A DNA stretch of 64,000 nt from Vibrio orientalis CIP 102891 = ATCC 33934 (GTDB lineage: Bacteria; Pseudomonadota; Gammaproteobacteria; Enterobacterales; Vibrionaceae): positions 310,001 to 374,000 of the forward strand of contig NZ_ACZV01000005.1 in NCBI RefSeq assembly GCF_000176235.1, read 5' to 3'. The notes beneath the pieces were generated by a model. That model was not told the DNA's origin and made no database searches. It worked only from the letters and a program-made list of their open reading frames with translations. Of the stretch, positions 8,639 through 17,886 are shown in pieces; the first letter of the stretch is position 1, and the number at the start of each line of letters is the position of its first letter. Made by a program: the position numbers and the translations under genes.

Positions 8639-8654
8639 ACGAAAACGTTTTTCA
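8639..8654. promoter_or_regulatory. PurR-box-like sequence between the TRIC gene and epmC
   Basis: ACGAAAACGTTTTTCA matches the left half and centre of the PurR operator (ACGCAAACGTTTTCGT and its inverse) but only part of the right half. It lies in the 219-base divergent intergenic region. An overlapping TTTTTCACAT could instead be half of a CRP-type site. Confidence 0.3.
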
Positions 8655-8754
8655 CATAACTAAATCTAATGTCACTAACTTTTGTATGGATTTGCATTTG
8701 CGTCGAAAAATGCGAGAATGCGGAGCGAAAAAATTAAACCTATGTAATTGAGCT

Positions 8755-9285
8755 ATGAGCCACGAGTACCAAGACCTAATCACAATTTTTAATGTGACTT
8801 TTTTTGACCACTACAACACTAAGTTGGAGCTGGGTGGTGATGAACCAATTTACCTTCCCGCTGATGACGTTCGTCCATACCATCGGATTATTTTTGCTCG
8901 TGGTTTTTACGCTTCAGGCATGCATGAGATTGCCCACTGGTGTGTGGCAGGTCCTGAACGCAGGTTGCTAGAAGATTTTGGCTATTGGTACGAACCTGAT
9001 GGTCGCACAGAGCAAGTTCAAGCTGAGTTTGAAAAAGTAGAGATTCGCCCACAGGCTTATGAGTGGATTCTTTCCAAGAGTGCCGGTTTTCCATTTACCG
9101 TTAGCTGCGACAACCTCAATGGTGACTTCGAACCGGACAGGCTCCAGTTTATGGCTAAGGTTCATCAAGAAGTCGGTAAGATTTTTGAGCAGGGCATCCC
9201 TAAGCGAGTACGAATGCTGTCAGATGCGTTAAGAGATTTCTACCAAATCCCAGAGCTTGCTTTTGAACAGTTCGAAGTGAAGTAA
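8755..9285 (+). CDS. epmC: Elongation factor P hydroxylase EpmC
   Basis: EpmC (YfcM) hydroxylates the modified lysine of elongation factor P after EpmA/EpmB have added beta-lysine. The 176-residue length and the metal-binding motif GMHEIAHWCVAGPERR are typical, together with DFGYWYEPDGR and the conserved central segment PFTVSCDNLNGD. In E. coli it lies next to yfcL and mnmC; here three kilobases of other genes separate it from yfcL. A terminator follows directly. Confidence 0.95.
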   Translation: MSHEYQDLITIFNVTFFDHYNTKLELGGDEPIYLPADDVRPYHRIIFARGFYASGMHEIAHWCVAGPERRLLEDFGYWYEPDGRTEQVQAEFEKVEIRPQAYEWILSKSAGFPFTVSCDNLNGDFEPDRLQFMAKVHQEVGKIFEQGIPKRVRMLSDALRDFYQIPELAFEQFEVK

Positions 9286-9314
9286 CAACAAGCTGCGCGA
9301 GGCAGCTTGTTTTT
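9286..9314 (+). terminator. Rho-independent terminator after epmC
   Basis: CAAGCTGC / GCAGCTTG stem with a 5-base loop (GCGAG), followed by TTTTTGTTTT. It also separates epmC from the convergent lipoprotein gene. Confidence 0.85.
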
Positions 9315-9321
9315 GTTTTGG

Positions 9322-9813
9322 CTACTGGATCAACCAAGTGGTTTGAGCTTGGTTATTATGGTTTAAGGTATACACCAACGGGTCGACATCGGGCTCCATA
9401 ATGGACACAACCGCGATCAATGATTGGCAGTGATTAGGGACTCTGAGCTGATACTGTCCTTGACCACTCTGTAGCGCGGCTTTAACTAGGCACTTGTTAT
9501 AATCGACGTTTTCCAAACCTCCGATACTGTTATCGCATATCGATATATAAACTTGTGCCGCAGCTAGGTGGGGTAGGCTGACATCAATATCGACGCTATA
9601 CACCGACGTTAAGTTATTGCTGTGTTCAATTTGCAGCTCCGTTAAACTCAATGTTTGTTCTGTTGCGCTTGTCGACTCCGAACCACCTTCTGAGCCTGTT
9701 GATGCTCCTGAAGACGATGAGCCCGTTGATTCCCCGCCACCACCGCCACCACAAGCAACAAGCAATGAGGCAAATAACAGGCTTAGGTATAGTTTCATTT
9801 TTGCATTACACAT
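9322..9813 (-). CDS. Putative lipoprotein with glycine-rich N-terminus
   Basis: The 163-residue product has a type II signal peptide: a hydrophobic stretch ending LLVAC (lipobox, Cys at about residue 21), followed by six glycines and a Ser/Gly/Glu-rich linker to about residue 50. The remaining ~110 residues contain four cysteines and beta-rich patterns, but I do not recognise a family. AGGAGG 7 bases upstream supports the ATG at 9813 over the internal ATG at 9798. Only 11 bases separate it from the upstream LruC-domain gene, so the pair is probably one transcript. It is likely anchored in the outer membrane (no Asp after the Cys). Confidence 0.8.
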   Translation of the reverse strand: MCNAKMKLYLSLLFASLLVACGGGGGGESTGSSSSGASTGSEGGSESTSATEQTLSLTELQIEHSNNLTSVYSVDIDVSLPHLAAAQVYISICDNSIGGLENVDYNKCLVKAALQSGQGQYQLRVPNHCQSLIAVVSIMEPDVDPLVYTLNHNNQAQTTWLIQ

Positions 9814-9824
9814 AGTTTTGCCTC

Positions 9825-11963
9825 CTAATCGGTATAAATGACGGTGTTATTTGGTGACATGTACCAGCTACTTTGGCTTTGACCACTGGCATCAAGAGCG
9901 AACTCGGCAAAATTCGAGTAGGCTTCCAAGATATTCTTACGCTCTTTCGGGTGCTTCCAAGTGGTAGGAATTTCAATCCCCCATGGCAAACCATTTGCGT
10001 TGTGGAAATGCGTATCACCTGATGAGGCATCGTTCCCGTAAGATTTGTAACGACTATCGAACTTACTTGTTGGAGCTTGATTTTTAAGGTGGATCTCTAA
10101 ACTGCGCCCTGGGTAGCCGCCACTGAGCTCATAACCGATATCGCCATAGTAATGCCCAGGTGCAGCGAAGATGAATGGGTCATAAGGGAAATCAGGCATG
10201 CTTGACGTATCGATGGCATTTTCCAGCGAGAAAGTGAGGCTCCAGATTGGGCGATAAGCAGTGCCGCAATTGTCTTGGGTTCGGAACATGGTACAGCCTT
10301 GAGCTTCACCAGCCTCAGTGATATCCCACAGGTCCTCGTGAATAATAAATACCGCATCGGTGGTGTCTGTCTCAAGAATGGTTCCAGACACTGGTGAGCC
10401 ATTCACACTCAGAGTGACAGAATCTGACTTAATATCTTCTTTGGCCACACCAGGTAAACGAATAGCGAATCCAGAACGGTTATCTCCACCAAGCGCGGCT
10501 ACCTTTCCTTCCATCTTCATGCGAATAACTTGATCGTTGAGCTGATATTCGGTGTATTTGACGTTCATCAGTACGTCATTCATATCGTAATCGCCCATGA
10601 GTGGATATTGGTCTTCGTAGGCAAAGGTCGTGTAGCCGCCACCACTAGGATAGGTTTCTGTTGTCACGCCACTTTCGGTGATTTCGACGGGGTAATCTTC
10701 AACTTCACCGGAAGGGACCCCACCACTTGGTCCAATTCCTGCTGTGTTGGAAATACGAAAACGAGCCCAAGTATCCCCTTCTACTGCCCAAGTTGGTACA
10801 GTGAAAAACAGATCAGTAGTGCTATCGGTCATCGCACGGTCACTAATAATGATTTCGGACGATTCGAATTCTCCATCACGGTCGAAATCTATCCAAGCAT
10901 TGAGAACCGAGCTGGCTGACGTACCTGCAGCGGTCGCGATGATCTTACTCGTTTGGCCCACTTGAATAGGAACTGGGAACTGAATGCCGTCATCATCATC
11001 CACGCCGTCTGAAACGTCATCACTGTCAGGGTAAACGCTACCATCGGTCTCACCATCCACGAGAGAGCCTAACTTAAGGTCTGACAGGCCATGGCGAGCA
11101 CCCGATGAGGAAAAGAGCGTTTTATAGCTATCTGGCGCATCACCAAACTCGGTGTATTCACTTGGCTCAACAGGTGCAAGTGCACAGCGCGCTCCATCGT
11201 TCGAGTTACTTGAAGGACCATAGGCAAAAAACTCTGCGGTTGACTGTTCACCGTTGATGGCGACCTTAAAGATATAGCCGTTACTATTGTTACTGGCGTA
11301 AAAGTTACCATCCACGTCGAAATAGACCGCCCCAAATGTTAAACGATAGCCAAGTGCGTTTTTATCAAGAAGCTGATTAAGTCGATTAGTGGTTCCGGAT
11401 GAGACGTCGATCTCCCAAAGGTAACCGTTGGCGTCGATAGAGTAAGCAAGACTGTTGTCTGGGTGGAAGGCCAAGTCGTAGATTGAAGGGTTACCAAATT
11501 GACTCGATGGTGAAGAGAGCTCCATAACTAATGTGGTTAAATCAATACGATAGAGCCCATAGGAGGGTCTGTACCCATACCAAGCGTTTTCATCCAGCGA
11601 CACATCGCCGACATAGATCGAAGTAGGGGCTCCAGAAGGCTTCGAGACACTGAGCAAAGTTTTGGTGAATGTGGAATCAATACGAGAAAGAGACTGCGCG
11701 CCATAATCCCAGCCGTAAATAAAATCATCATGTTTGCTGTAGCCGACACCATTGAGTTTGGCTGTACCTAGGTTGGAGGTCAGCGTGACATAGCTACCAA
11801 CATCAATATTTACCCCAAAGGATATAGGGGTACCGGTAGGATTCTGAATAAGAAATGCTTGGGTAGGACAGCTAGTAAAGGGAGTTTCAGCCCAAGCGGG
11901 ATTGAGACTACAAAAAAGTAGGCTCATAAGCATGGTTGGTTTAGCCATCTGGGTCGTTTTCAT
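9825..11963 (-). CDS. Secreted LruC-domain protein with GEVED segment
   Basis: The 712-residue protein has a signal peptide ending NPAWA, then a region with YD/Asp repeats resembling a WD/propeller-like fold (about residues 30-245). Next comes a segment starting EFGDAPDSY with an Asp-rich, probably calcium-binding stretch (DSDDVSDGVDDDDG), then the GEVEDYPVEI motif (about residue 435). The C-terminal part begins YEDQYPLMGDYDMNDVLMNVKY, typical of LruC domains. Start chosen at the ATG preceded by GAGGA; the longer frame (to 12041) covers the promoter. Its function is unknown; the composition suggests a calcium-stabilised exported surface or matrix protein. It lies in the same probable transcript as the lipoprotein. 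Confidence 0.85.
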   Translation of the reverse strand: MKTTQMAKPTMLMSLLFCSLNPAWAETPFTSCPTQAFLIQNPTGTPISFGVNIDVGSYVTLTSNLGTAKLNGVGYSKHDDFIYGWDYGAQSLSRIDSTFTKTLLSVSKPSGAPTSIYVGDVSLDENAWYGYRPSYGLYRIDLTTLVMELSSPSSQFGNPSIYDLAFHPDNSLAYSIDANGYLWEIDVSSGTTNRLNQLLDKNALGYRLTFGAVYFDVDGNFYASNNSNGYIFKVAINGEQSTAEFFAYGPSSNSNDGARCALAPVEPSEYTEFGDAPDSYKTLFSSSGARHGLSDLKLGSLVDGETDGSVYPDSDDVSDGVDDDDGIQFPVPIQVGQTSKIIATAAGTSASSVLNAWIDFDRDGEFESSEIIISDRAMTDSTTDLFFTVPTWAVEGDTWARFRISNTAGIGPSGGVPSGEVEDYPVEITESGVTTETYPSGGGYTTFAYEDQYPLMGDYDMNDVLMNVKYTEYQLNDQVIRMKMEGKVAALGGDNRSGFAIRLPGVAKEDIKSDSVTLSVNGSPVSGTILETDTTDAVFIIHEDLWDITEAGEAQGCTMFRTQDNCGTAYRPIWSLTFSLENAIDTSSMPDFPYDPFIFAAPGHYYGDIGYELSGGYPGRSLEIHLKNQAPTSKFDSRYKSYGNDASSGDTHFHNANGLPWGIEIPTTWKHPKERKNILEAYSNFAEFALDASGQSQSSWYMSPNNTVIYTD

Positions 11964-12038
11964 TCTTGTGTCCTCGCGCAACTTAAGTGGAATATTTGAG
12001 TGGTTGCACAGGACGTGCCACGCTGTGAACCCTTGTCG

Positions 12039-12066
12039 CATATAGGGTTTGCGTTGAGATTGTCAA
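12039..12066 (-). promoter_or_regulatory. Strong sigma-70-like promoter for the LruC-domain/lipoprotein pair
   Basis: Read on the minus strand, TTGACA (12061-12066) and TATATG (12039-12044) are separated by 16 bases. It lies about 75 bases upstream of the gene start and in the divergent region with yfcL. Confidence 0.65.
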
Positions 12067-12122
12067 TATGAGAAGCTTGGCGCTCTTTTTGAGAATCAAA
12101 CTGAATTAGGCGATAAAGCGAA

Positions 12123-12386
12123 ATGATTATTGAATTTGAAGAGCAGCTACTAGAGCTAATAGATGTACGTATCGAAACAGCATCTGATGACGAGCTGTTT
12201 GCTGGTGGCTATCTACGTGGTCATATCTCTTTATCTGCAGCTGCGTGTGAAGAAGAAGGGATCAATGATGTTGAAACGCTAAAAGAGCGAATCCAAGCTA
12301 GCTTAGAAGCTGCTCGTTCTGAACTTACACCTGCGGATCGCACCATCGTTAATGATCTTTGGTTAGAGCTTGTGAATAACGCATAA
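12123..12386 (+). CDS. yfcL: YfcL family protein
   Basis: This acidic 87-residue cytoplasmic protein matches the YfcL family (N-terminal IIEFEEQLLELID, central GGYLRGHISLSAA) and lies before mnmC as in enterics. No biochemical function is established. The nearest downstream element is a very strong terminator, so it is probably a one-gene transcript starting in the region shared with the LruC-domain gene. Confidence 0.9.
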   Translation: MIIEFEEQLLELIDVRIETASDDELFAGGYLRGHISLSAAACEEEGINDVETLKERIQASLEAARSELTPADRTIVNDLWLELVNNA

Positions 12387-12411
12387 GCGTCTCTAATCGA
12401 TAAAAAACACA

Positions 12412-12454
12412 ACAAAGGGTTGTTCGAATTTTTCGAACAACCCTTTGTACTTTT
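12412..12454 (+). terminator. Long perfect hairpin terminator after yfcL
   Basis: A 17-base perfect stem (ACAAAGGGTTGTTCGAA and its complement, 12412-12428 and 12432-12448) with a 3-base loop, followed by ACTTTTT. Confidence 0.88.
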
Positions 12455-12531
12455 TGCGCTTGTTGAAGTTTTGCTGCGACGATATTCTTTCTAACACACA
12501 ACGGGAAACGAATAACGAATAGGTAAACAGC

Positions 12532-13074
12532 ATGAAAATTGTCGCTTTTGGAGCATCGAACAGCTCAACTTCTATCAATAAAGCATTGGCTTCTTACGCT
12601 GCGAATCAAATTGACGGCGCAGAAGTGAAAGTTCTCGACCTTAATGATTACCAAGTACCAATGTTCAGTGAAGACACTGAAAAGGAAATTGGTCAGGCTG
12701 AAGGGGCAAAAGCATTTTTAGCAGATCTAGAGCAAGCTGATGCCATTATCGTTTCGTTTGCTGAGCACAATGGCTCTTACACAGCGGCGTATAAAAATCT
12801 GTTTGATTGGTCAACGCGTATTGAACGTAACGTATTCCAAGAAAAGCCAGTGGTTTATCTAGCAACGTCTCCAGGTCCAGGCGGTGCACAAACGGTTTTA
12901 GCCGCTGCTACGGGTTCAGCGCCTTACTTCGGCGCTAAAGTAAAAGCGTCGCTGTCAGTGCCAAGCTTTTACGACAACTTTGACTTAGAAGCGGGTACTT
13001 TCCGTAATGCTGAAATAGAACAACAATTGAAACAAGCTGTGGGTGAGATAAGCGCTACTGCTGTAATCGCTTAA
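12532..13074 (+). CDS. NAD(P)H-dependent FMN reductase family protein
   Basis: The 180-residue flavodoxin-like protein has the family's phosphate-binding N-terminus (FGASNSSTSINKALA, about residues 6-20), the motif SFAEHNGSYTAAYKNLFDW (about 80-98) and ATSPGPGGAQTVL. Relatives are NADPH:FMN or azo/quinone reductases; the substrate cannot be told from sequence. It sits between yfcL and mnmC, behind a terminator, with its own upstream region of about 75 bases, so it is likely an independent gene. Confidence 0.87.
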   Translation: MKIVAFGASNSSTSINKALASYAANQIDGAEVKVLDLNDYQVPMFSEDTEKEIGQAEGAKAFLADLEQADAIIVSFAEHNGSYTAAYKNLFDWSTRIERNVFQEKPVVYLATSPGPGGAQTVLAAATGSAPYFGAKVKASLSVPSFYDNFDLEAGTFRNAEIEQQLKQAVGEISATAVIA

Positions 13075-13088
13075 GCAAGTATAGATTT

Positions 13089-13121
13089 GAAAACGCCTTC
13101 ATCATTGATGAAGGCGTTTTA
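13089..13121. terminator. Bidirectional terminator between the flavin reductase gene and mnmC
   Basis: AAAACGCCTTCATC / GATGAAGGCGTTTT stem with a tight loop and T-rich sequence on both strands; it serves the two convergent genes. Confidence 0.9.
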
Positions 13122-13133
13122 TTTTGTGGAGAC

Positions 13134-15155
13134 TTAAATTTCAGTGATGGCTTTGCCTTTACGCAACTTTCTAACCCACATTCGGCTAGGGTGCAGTTGC
13201 TCTAACACGTCAACAGGCAATGGCAGTGGATCGCCACAAATTTGAGATGCCAAAACTTCTGCTAGCAGTGGTGCTGAACTCAAACCGCGAGAACCAAGGC
13301 CTAGCATACAGAATAGATTTGGTTGACTCGGAACGTTAATCGCATTTTGTGCCGGCTTTTTCTTATGCAGTTCTGCATACTCTTGTTTAATCGTACTAAA
13401 TTCACCGACATTGCCAACGAACGGCAGATGGTCTCGGCTCACGCAGCGAATCCCTTGGCGAGAAAGTTCACCAGAAGTATCAACTTGCTGTGGCCAAGTT
13501 TGGTTTGGCACACATTTACGCAGTTTGTCGCCGTTCTCTTGCTGAGCGACCGGGTCAAAAACATTGTCCAGATGAGAGCGGTCGTAGCTTGCGCCAATAC
13601 AATGATGACCATTGTTTGGATTCTCTGGGGTCATATAGCCGTCGTAACAGAGGACGGTCTTAAGCTTTTTTAGATCATCGGTAGTCGGAATATGGCTCAC
13701 TTGTCCTTTGACTTGCCCAAGCGGAATGCCTGATGTCTGCGCTAGTTCTGCAAATTGATGGCCATTTGCCACAATGACAGTGTCATGGATAAAGTCTGTT
13801 TGAGCGCTGGATAACGTCCAGTTCGATGCTTCGTCATTCCACTTCATACGTTCAATTTTGGTATTAAAGACGGCGTTGAAATGGGTCGTACTACTTAACT
13901 CGTCAATTAAGCCTTGAGTGAGTTGCGCAGGACATAACCACCCACCAAGAGGGTAATGCACGCTTGGCATATCAATAGGTAAGCCAATTTTCTCGCTAGT
14001 TTGCGACGCGTCAAGGCGGTGAATCAAGTGTGAGTCGAAGTCACCGGTCAGCATCTTCTCCAGCTTAGTTTCTGCATCCTCATTCCACATCAATTGTGTG
14101 ACGCCACACCAATCATGATCGAACTTAACAGTTTCGGCTGCTTGTGCAACGAATTGGCGCGCAAATAAGAACGCTGGAGCAAACACGCGCGATACGCCTT
14201 CATGAGCCCCATTTAACAGCGGGTAGACTGCGCCTTGTCGGTTGCCAGACGCGCCTTGTGCAGGCGCATCATCTTGGCAATAAAGCGTCACCTGCTTGCC
14301 GCGTCGAGTCAACGTTTTGGCTAATGTAGCACTGGCAACGCCACCACCAATAATCGCAATAGACTCACTTGAGCGACTTGCGCTACGGTGGAACCAAGGT
14401 TTGAAGTTCGAGTCGGGTTTCTTGTCTGGTAAATGGCCAGCAATCATGTCACGTTTAGTGCCAAAGCCTTTGACCTTCTTCATCTCAAAGCCCGCTTCAA
14501 TCAGACCACGACGAACAAAGCCTGCGGCGGTAAACGTCGCACAAGTACACTCTTGTTTGGCTAATGTGGCCATACCGTTGAAGAGATTCTGGTTCCACAT
14601 TTCAGGGTTTTTGCTCGGTGCAAACCCATCTAGGAACCAAGCATCCACTAAACCTTGTTCCGGGACCGGCACTTTTGGCATACAATCTTTAATATCACCA
14701 AACCACAGGTCGAGTGTAATCGCTCCATTTTCAAGTACGATACGGTGACATTCAGGTACCGCAATTGGGTAGTGGGCTTGTAGCTTTTTGGCGTATTCAG
14801 CCAGCTCTGGCCAAGCATCATGTGCTTTAACTAAATCTTGCTGGCTTAGTGGGTACTTCTCAAAGCTAACAAAGTGCAACTCTTGTAAGGCGGCATCTGG
14901 GTTTTGCTGCTTGAAACGATCGAACCATTGCCAAACGGCAAGAAAGTTGAGTCCGGTACCAAAGCCTGTTTCCGCGATAACAAAGCGTCTTTGGTCATAT
15001 GTTTGCCATCTTTCAGGCAGATGATTCTGATGAAGAAAGACGTAGCGAGTCTCTTCAAGACCGTTGACGTTTGAAAAGTAGACGTCGTCAAACTGGTCAG
15101 AAACTGGGGTTCCAGCTTCGTTCCAGCCTAGTTGAGCGTTGGTAATTGTGGTCAT
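13134..15155 (-). CDS. mnmC: Bifunctional tRNA mnm5s2U34 biosynthesis enzyme MnmC
   Basis: MnmC finishes the 5-methylaminomethyl-2-thiouridine modification of wobble uridine in tRNA. The 673-residue protein is a fusion. The N-terminal methyltransferase (about residues 1-240) has [14 protein letters not shown] for SAM binding and [14 protein letters not shown]. The C-terminal FAD-dependent oxidoreductase has the dinucleotide motif [15 protein letters not shown] (about residue 268) and [15 protein letters not shown] near the end. The length matches the E. coli enzyme. It is divergent from fabB, 128 bases away. Confidence 0.97.
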   Translation of the reverse strand: MTTITNAQLGWNEAGTPVSDQFDDVYFSNVNGLEETRYVFLHQNHLPERWQTYDQRRFVIAETGFGTGLNFLAVWQWFDRFKQQNPDAALQELHFVSFEKYPLSQQDLVKAHDAWPELAEYAKKLQAHYPIAVPECHRIVLENGAITLDLWFGDIKDCMPKVPVPEQGLVDAWFLDGFAPSKNPEMWNQNLFNGMATLAKQECTCATFTAAGFVRRGLIEAGFEMKKVKGFGTKRDMIAGHLPDKKPDSNFKPWFHRSASRSSESIAIIGGGVASATLAKTLTRRGKQVTLYCQDDAPAQGASGNRQGAVYPLLNGAHEGVSRVFAPAFLFARQFVAQAAETVKFDHDWCGVTQLMWNEDAETKLEKMLTGDFDSHLIHRLDASQTSEKIGLPIDMPSVHYPLGGWLCPAQLTQGLIDELSSTTHFNAVFNTKIERMKWNDEASNWTLSSAQTDFIHDTVIVANGHQFAELAQTSGIPLGQVKGQVSHIPTTDDLKKLKTVLCYDGYMTPENPNNGHHCIGASYDRSHLDNVFDPVAQQENGDKLRKCVPNQTWPQQVDTSGELSRQGIRCVSRDHLPFVGNVGEFSTIKQEYAELHKKKPAQNAINVPSQPNLFCMLGLGSRGLSSAPLLAEVLASQICGDPLPLPVDVLEQLHPSRMWVRKLRKGKAITEI

Positions 15156-15215
15156 AGTGTCGGAAATATGTAAATAGAAACGATAATATTGTGGTAATTG
15201 TACGGTTTTAAGGGA

Positions 15216-15231
15216 AAGCTGACCACTTTTC
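15216..15231 (-). promoter_or_regulatory. Candidate FadR operator upstream of fabB
   Basis: On the minus strand the sequence AAAAGTGGTCAGCTTT resembles the FadR consensus (AACTGGTCNGAC-type core; TGGTC-N-G conserved). It lies about 55-70 bases before the fabB start, where FadR activates fabB in enteric bacteria and in V. cholerae. The match is partial. Confidence 0.42.
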
Positions 15232-15283
15232 CCCGCTATCTTAGTTATTATCTAGCGGATTTTTGAATTATAGGAATGTCATA

Positions 15284-16495
15284 ATGAAACGAGTCGTAAT
15301 CACCGGTATGGGTATTGTTTCAAGTATCGGTAACAACGTCGAAGAAGTTTTAGCGTCTCTAAAAGAAGGTAAATCTGGTATTACTGCGTCTGAGCAGTTT
15401 AAAGAACACGGTCTTCGTTCACAGGTTTGGGGTGATCTAAAGATTAACCCAGCAGAGCATATTGACCGTAAACAGATGCGCTTTATGGGTGATGCGGCTG
15501 CGTATGCATACCTATCAATGCAGCAAGCAATTGAAGACGCTGGCCTAACTGACGAGCAAGTGTCTAACGACCGTACTGGTATCGTTGCGGGTTCTGGTGG
15601 TGCTTCTGCACTAAACCAAACTGTTGCGACTGATACCATGCGTGCAAAAGGCGTTAAGCGTGTTGGCCCTTACATGGTGCCACGTACGATGTCTTCAACA
15701 GTATCAGCGTGTCTAGCAACGCCATTTAAAATCCGTGGTGTGAACTACTCGATGAGTTCAGCTTGTGCAACCTCTGCACACTGTATCGGTCACGCAATGG
15801 AGCTTATCCAACTTGGTAAGCAAGACATCGTTTTCGCTGGTGGTGGTGAAGAGCTAGATTGGTCTCAAACTATGATGTTTGATGCAATGGGCGCACTTTC
15901 TACTAAGTACAACGAGACTCCAGAAAAAGCATCACGTACTTACGATGCAGACCGTGACGGTTTTGTAATCTCTGGTGGCGGCGGCATGCTAGTTATCGAA
16001 GAACTAGAGCACGCTTTAGCTCGTGGCGCGAAAATTTACGGTGAGATCGTAGGTTACGGCGCAACATCTGATGGCTACGACATGGTTGCTCCTTCTGGTG
16101 AAGGCGCGGTGCGTTGTATGAAGATGGCGATGCAAGATGTTGATAGCATCGACTACGTAAACACACACGGTACATCTACTCCTGTGGGTGACGTGAAAGA
16201 GCTTGGTGCTATCCAAGAGCTATTCGGTAGCAACAGCCCTGCAATTTCTGCAACGAAAGCGATGACTGGTCACGCTCTAGGTGCGGCAGGTGTTCATGAA
16301 GCAATTTACTCTACACTAATGCTAGATAACGGTTTTATCGCACCAAGCATTAACGTAGCGAACCTAGACGAAGCGGCTGCAGGCCTAGACATCGTGACTG
16401 AAAAGCGTGATGCAGAGCTAACGACCGTTATGTCGAACAGTTTTGGTTTTGGTGGCACAAACGCTACGCTAGTTATCAAGAAGTACCAAGGCTAA
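15284..16495 (+). CDS. fabB: Beta-ketoacyl-ACP synthase I FabB
   Basis: FabB condenses malonyl-ACP with acyl-ACP and is needed for unsaturated fatty acid synthesis. The 403-residue protein starts [16 protein letters not shown] (start chosen 7 codons into the open frame, at the family N-terminus). The catalytic triad is visible: Cys161 in [10 protein letters not shown], His in NTHGTSTP, and His in [12 protein letters not shown]. The C-terminus [16 protein letters not shown] is typical. Its 3' untranslated region carries a probable regulatory RNA. Confidence 0.98.
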   Translation: MKRVVITGMGIVSSIGNNVEEVLASLKEGKSGITASEQFKEHGLRSQVWGDLKINPAEHIDRKQMRFMGDAAAYAYLSMQQAIEDAGLTDEQVSNDRTGIVAGSGGASALNQTVATDTMRAKGVKRVGPYMVPRTMSSTVSACLATPFKIRGVNYSMSSACATSAHCIGHAMELIQLGKQDIVFAGGGEELDWSQTMMFDAMGALSTKYNETPEKASRTYDADRDGFVISGGGGMLVIEELEHALARGAKIYGEIVGYGATSDGYDMVAPSGEGAVRCMKMAMQDVDSIDYVNTHGTSTPVGDVKELGAIQELFGSNSPAISATKAMTGHALGAAGVHEAIYSTLMLDNGFIAPSINVANLDEAAAGLDIVTEKRDAELTTVMSNSFGFGGTNATLVIKKYQG

Positions 16496-16509
16496 CTGAA
16501 TTTGCAGTG

Positions 16510-16664
16510 CATGCCTTTGGCTCGCATTTGCAATCCAGTTTCCAGAGCTGATTAACCTTTAGTGATAAAGGCTAATCTGACAGACGCAGACTTTAACCCA
16601 TGGAGAGCGGGTTAAGATCCTTTTGTTCTGGACTATTGCCCGGCTATTATGCCGGGCATTTTTC
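16510..16664 (+). ncRNA. farS: Probable FarS small RNA in the 3' UTR of fabB
   Basis: In V. cholerae the Hfq-dependent sRNA FarS is released from the fabB 3' UTR by RNase E and represses fadE. Here the 3' UTR has no ORF. It shows hairpins AACCTTTAGTGATAAAGG (about 16555-16572) and TTAACCCATGGAGAGCGGGTTAA (about 16592-16614 in part), and ends in a strong terminator at 16637-16664, as an Hfq-bound 3'-derived sRNA should. The 5' end cannot be placed from sequence. Identity rests on position and architecture, not on an alignment. Confidence 0.6.
16637..16664 (+). terminator. Rho-independent terminator of fabB / the probable FarS RNA
   Basis: TGCCCGGC / GCCGGGCA stem with a 6-base loop (TATTAT) followed by TTTTTCT. 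Confidence 0.9.
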
Positions 16665-16752
16665 TATCTGCTATTTGGCAAGCATTAATACCTCGACAGT
16701 GACGAGCCTTTTCTGCACAATCAACTCAATTGCAATTCAAATATACAAAGAC

Positions 16753-17886
16753 ATGAAAATCCTAATCGATGAAAACATGCCTTACGCTGAGCAGCTTTTT
16801 AGCCAGCTAGGTGAGGTGGTACTAAAATCCGGACGTACTCTGACTGCAGACGATCTTGTTGACGTTGATGCACTGATGATTCGTTCGGTGACGAAAGTGA
16901 ATGCTCAGCTAATCGAAAAGGCCAACAAACTTAAGTTTGTCGGAACGGCTACAGCAGGAATGGATCATGTCGACCAAGCATTGTTGAAAGAGAAAGGCAT
17001 CTTTTTCACCGCCGCGCCGGGCTGTAACAAAGTCGGTGTTGCCGAGTATGCGTTTAGTGTGATGATGGTTTTAGCGCAGCAGCATGGCTTCTCTGTCTTT
17101 GATAAGACAGTGGGGATTATTGGTGCTGGCCAAGTGGGAAGCTACTTACAGCAATGTTTGGCTGGTGTTGGTATCAAGGTGCTAATCAATGACCCTATCA
17201 AGCAAGAGGAAGGGGACACTCGCACCTTCACTGAGCTTGAAACACTACTTGAACAAGCTGACATCATTACTCTTCATACGCCAATTACCCGCGATGGTGA
17301 TTACCCAACGCATCACTTAATCAATGAATCTGTGCTTAATAACCTACGCAGTGACCAGATTCTAATTAACGCGGCACGTGGCCCAGTTGTAGACAATAGC
17401 GCGCTTAAGGTGCGTTTACAGAAGAATGATGGCTTTATTGCGGCACTAGATGTATTTGAATTTGAGCCAGAGGTTGATATGGAGCTTCTGCCTCTGCTAG
17501 CATTCGCAACCCCTCATGTAGCCGGATACGGTTTAGAGGGCAAAGCTCGCGGTACGACGATGATATTTAATAGCTACTGTGAGTTTTTAGATAACGAATT
17601 ACGTGCGCACGCCAGTGACCTGCTACCTACCGCGCCAGTGCCTCAATTAGTACTGGATCGTGAGTGGGATGAAGCGACGCTGCACAATATCACGCAGCTA
17701 GTCTATGATGTGCGTAAAGATGACGCCTTATTCCGCCGAGAGATCAGTAAGCCAGGTTCTTTTGACCTGATGCGTAAAAATTACTGGGACCGTCGTGAGT
17801 ACAGTGCAGTCACATTAGTCGGTGACAACACATGTCAGTTATCACCACTAGAAAAATTAGGTTTTCAGGTTGAGGTAAGTCAATGA
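16753..17886 (+). CDS. pdxB: Erythronate-4-phosphate dehydrogenase PdxB
   Basis: PdxB oxidises 4-phosphoerythronate in the DXP-dependent pyridoxal phosphate pathway. The 377-residue protein starts [13 protein letters not shown]; an upstream extension in frame overlaps the fabB terminator and was discarded. Motifs of the D-2-hydroxyacid dehydrogenase family are present: [13 protein letters not shown] for NAD binding (about residue 118), [11 protein letters not shown] with the catalytic Arg, and the [16 protein letters not shown] segment with the catalytic His. The C-terminal dimerisation domain is complete. It overlaps the following asd gene by four bases (ATGA). Confidence 0.96.
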   Translation: MKILIDENMPYAEQLFSQLGEVVLKSGRTLTADDLVDVDALMIRSVTKVNAQLIEKANKLKFVGTATAGMDHVDQALLKEKGIFFTAAPGCNKVGVAEYAFSVMMVLAQQHGFSVFDKTVGIIGAGQVGSYLQQCLAGVGIKVLINDPIKQEEGDTRTFTELETLLEQADIITLHTPITRDGDYPTHHLINESVLNNLRSDQILINAARGPVVDNSALKVRLQKNDGFIAALDVFEFEPEVDMELLPLLAFATPHVAGYGLEGKARGTTMIFNSYCEFLDNELRAHASDLLPTAPVPQLVLDREWDEATLHNITQLVYDVRKDDALFRREISKPGSFDLMRKNYWDRREYSAVTLVGDNTCQLSPLEKLGFQVEVSQ

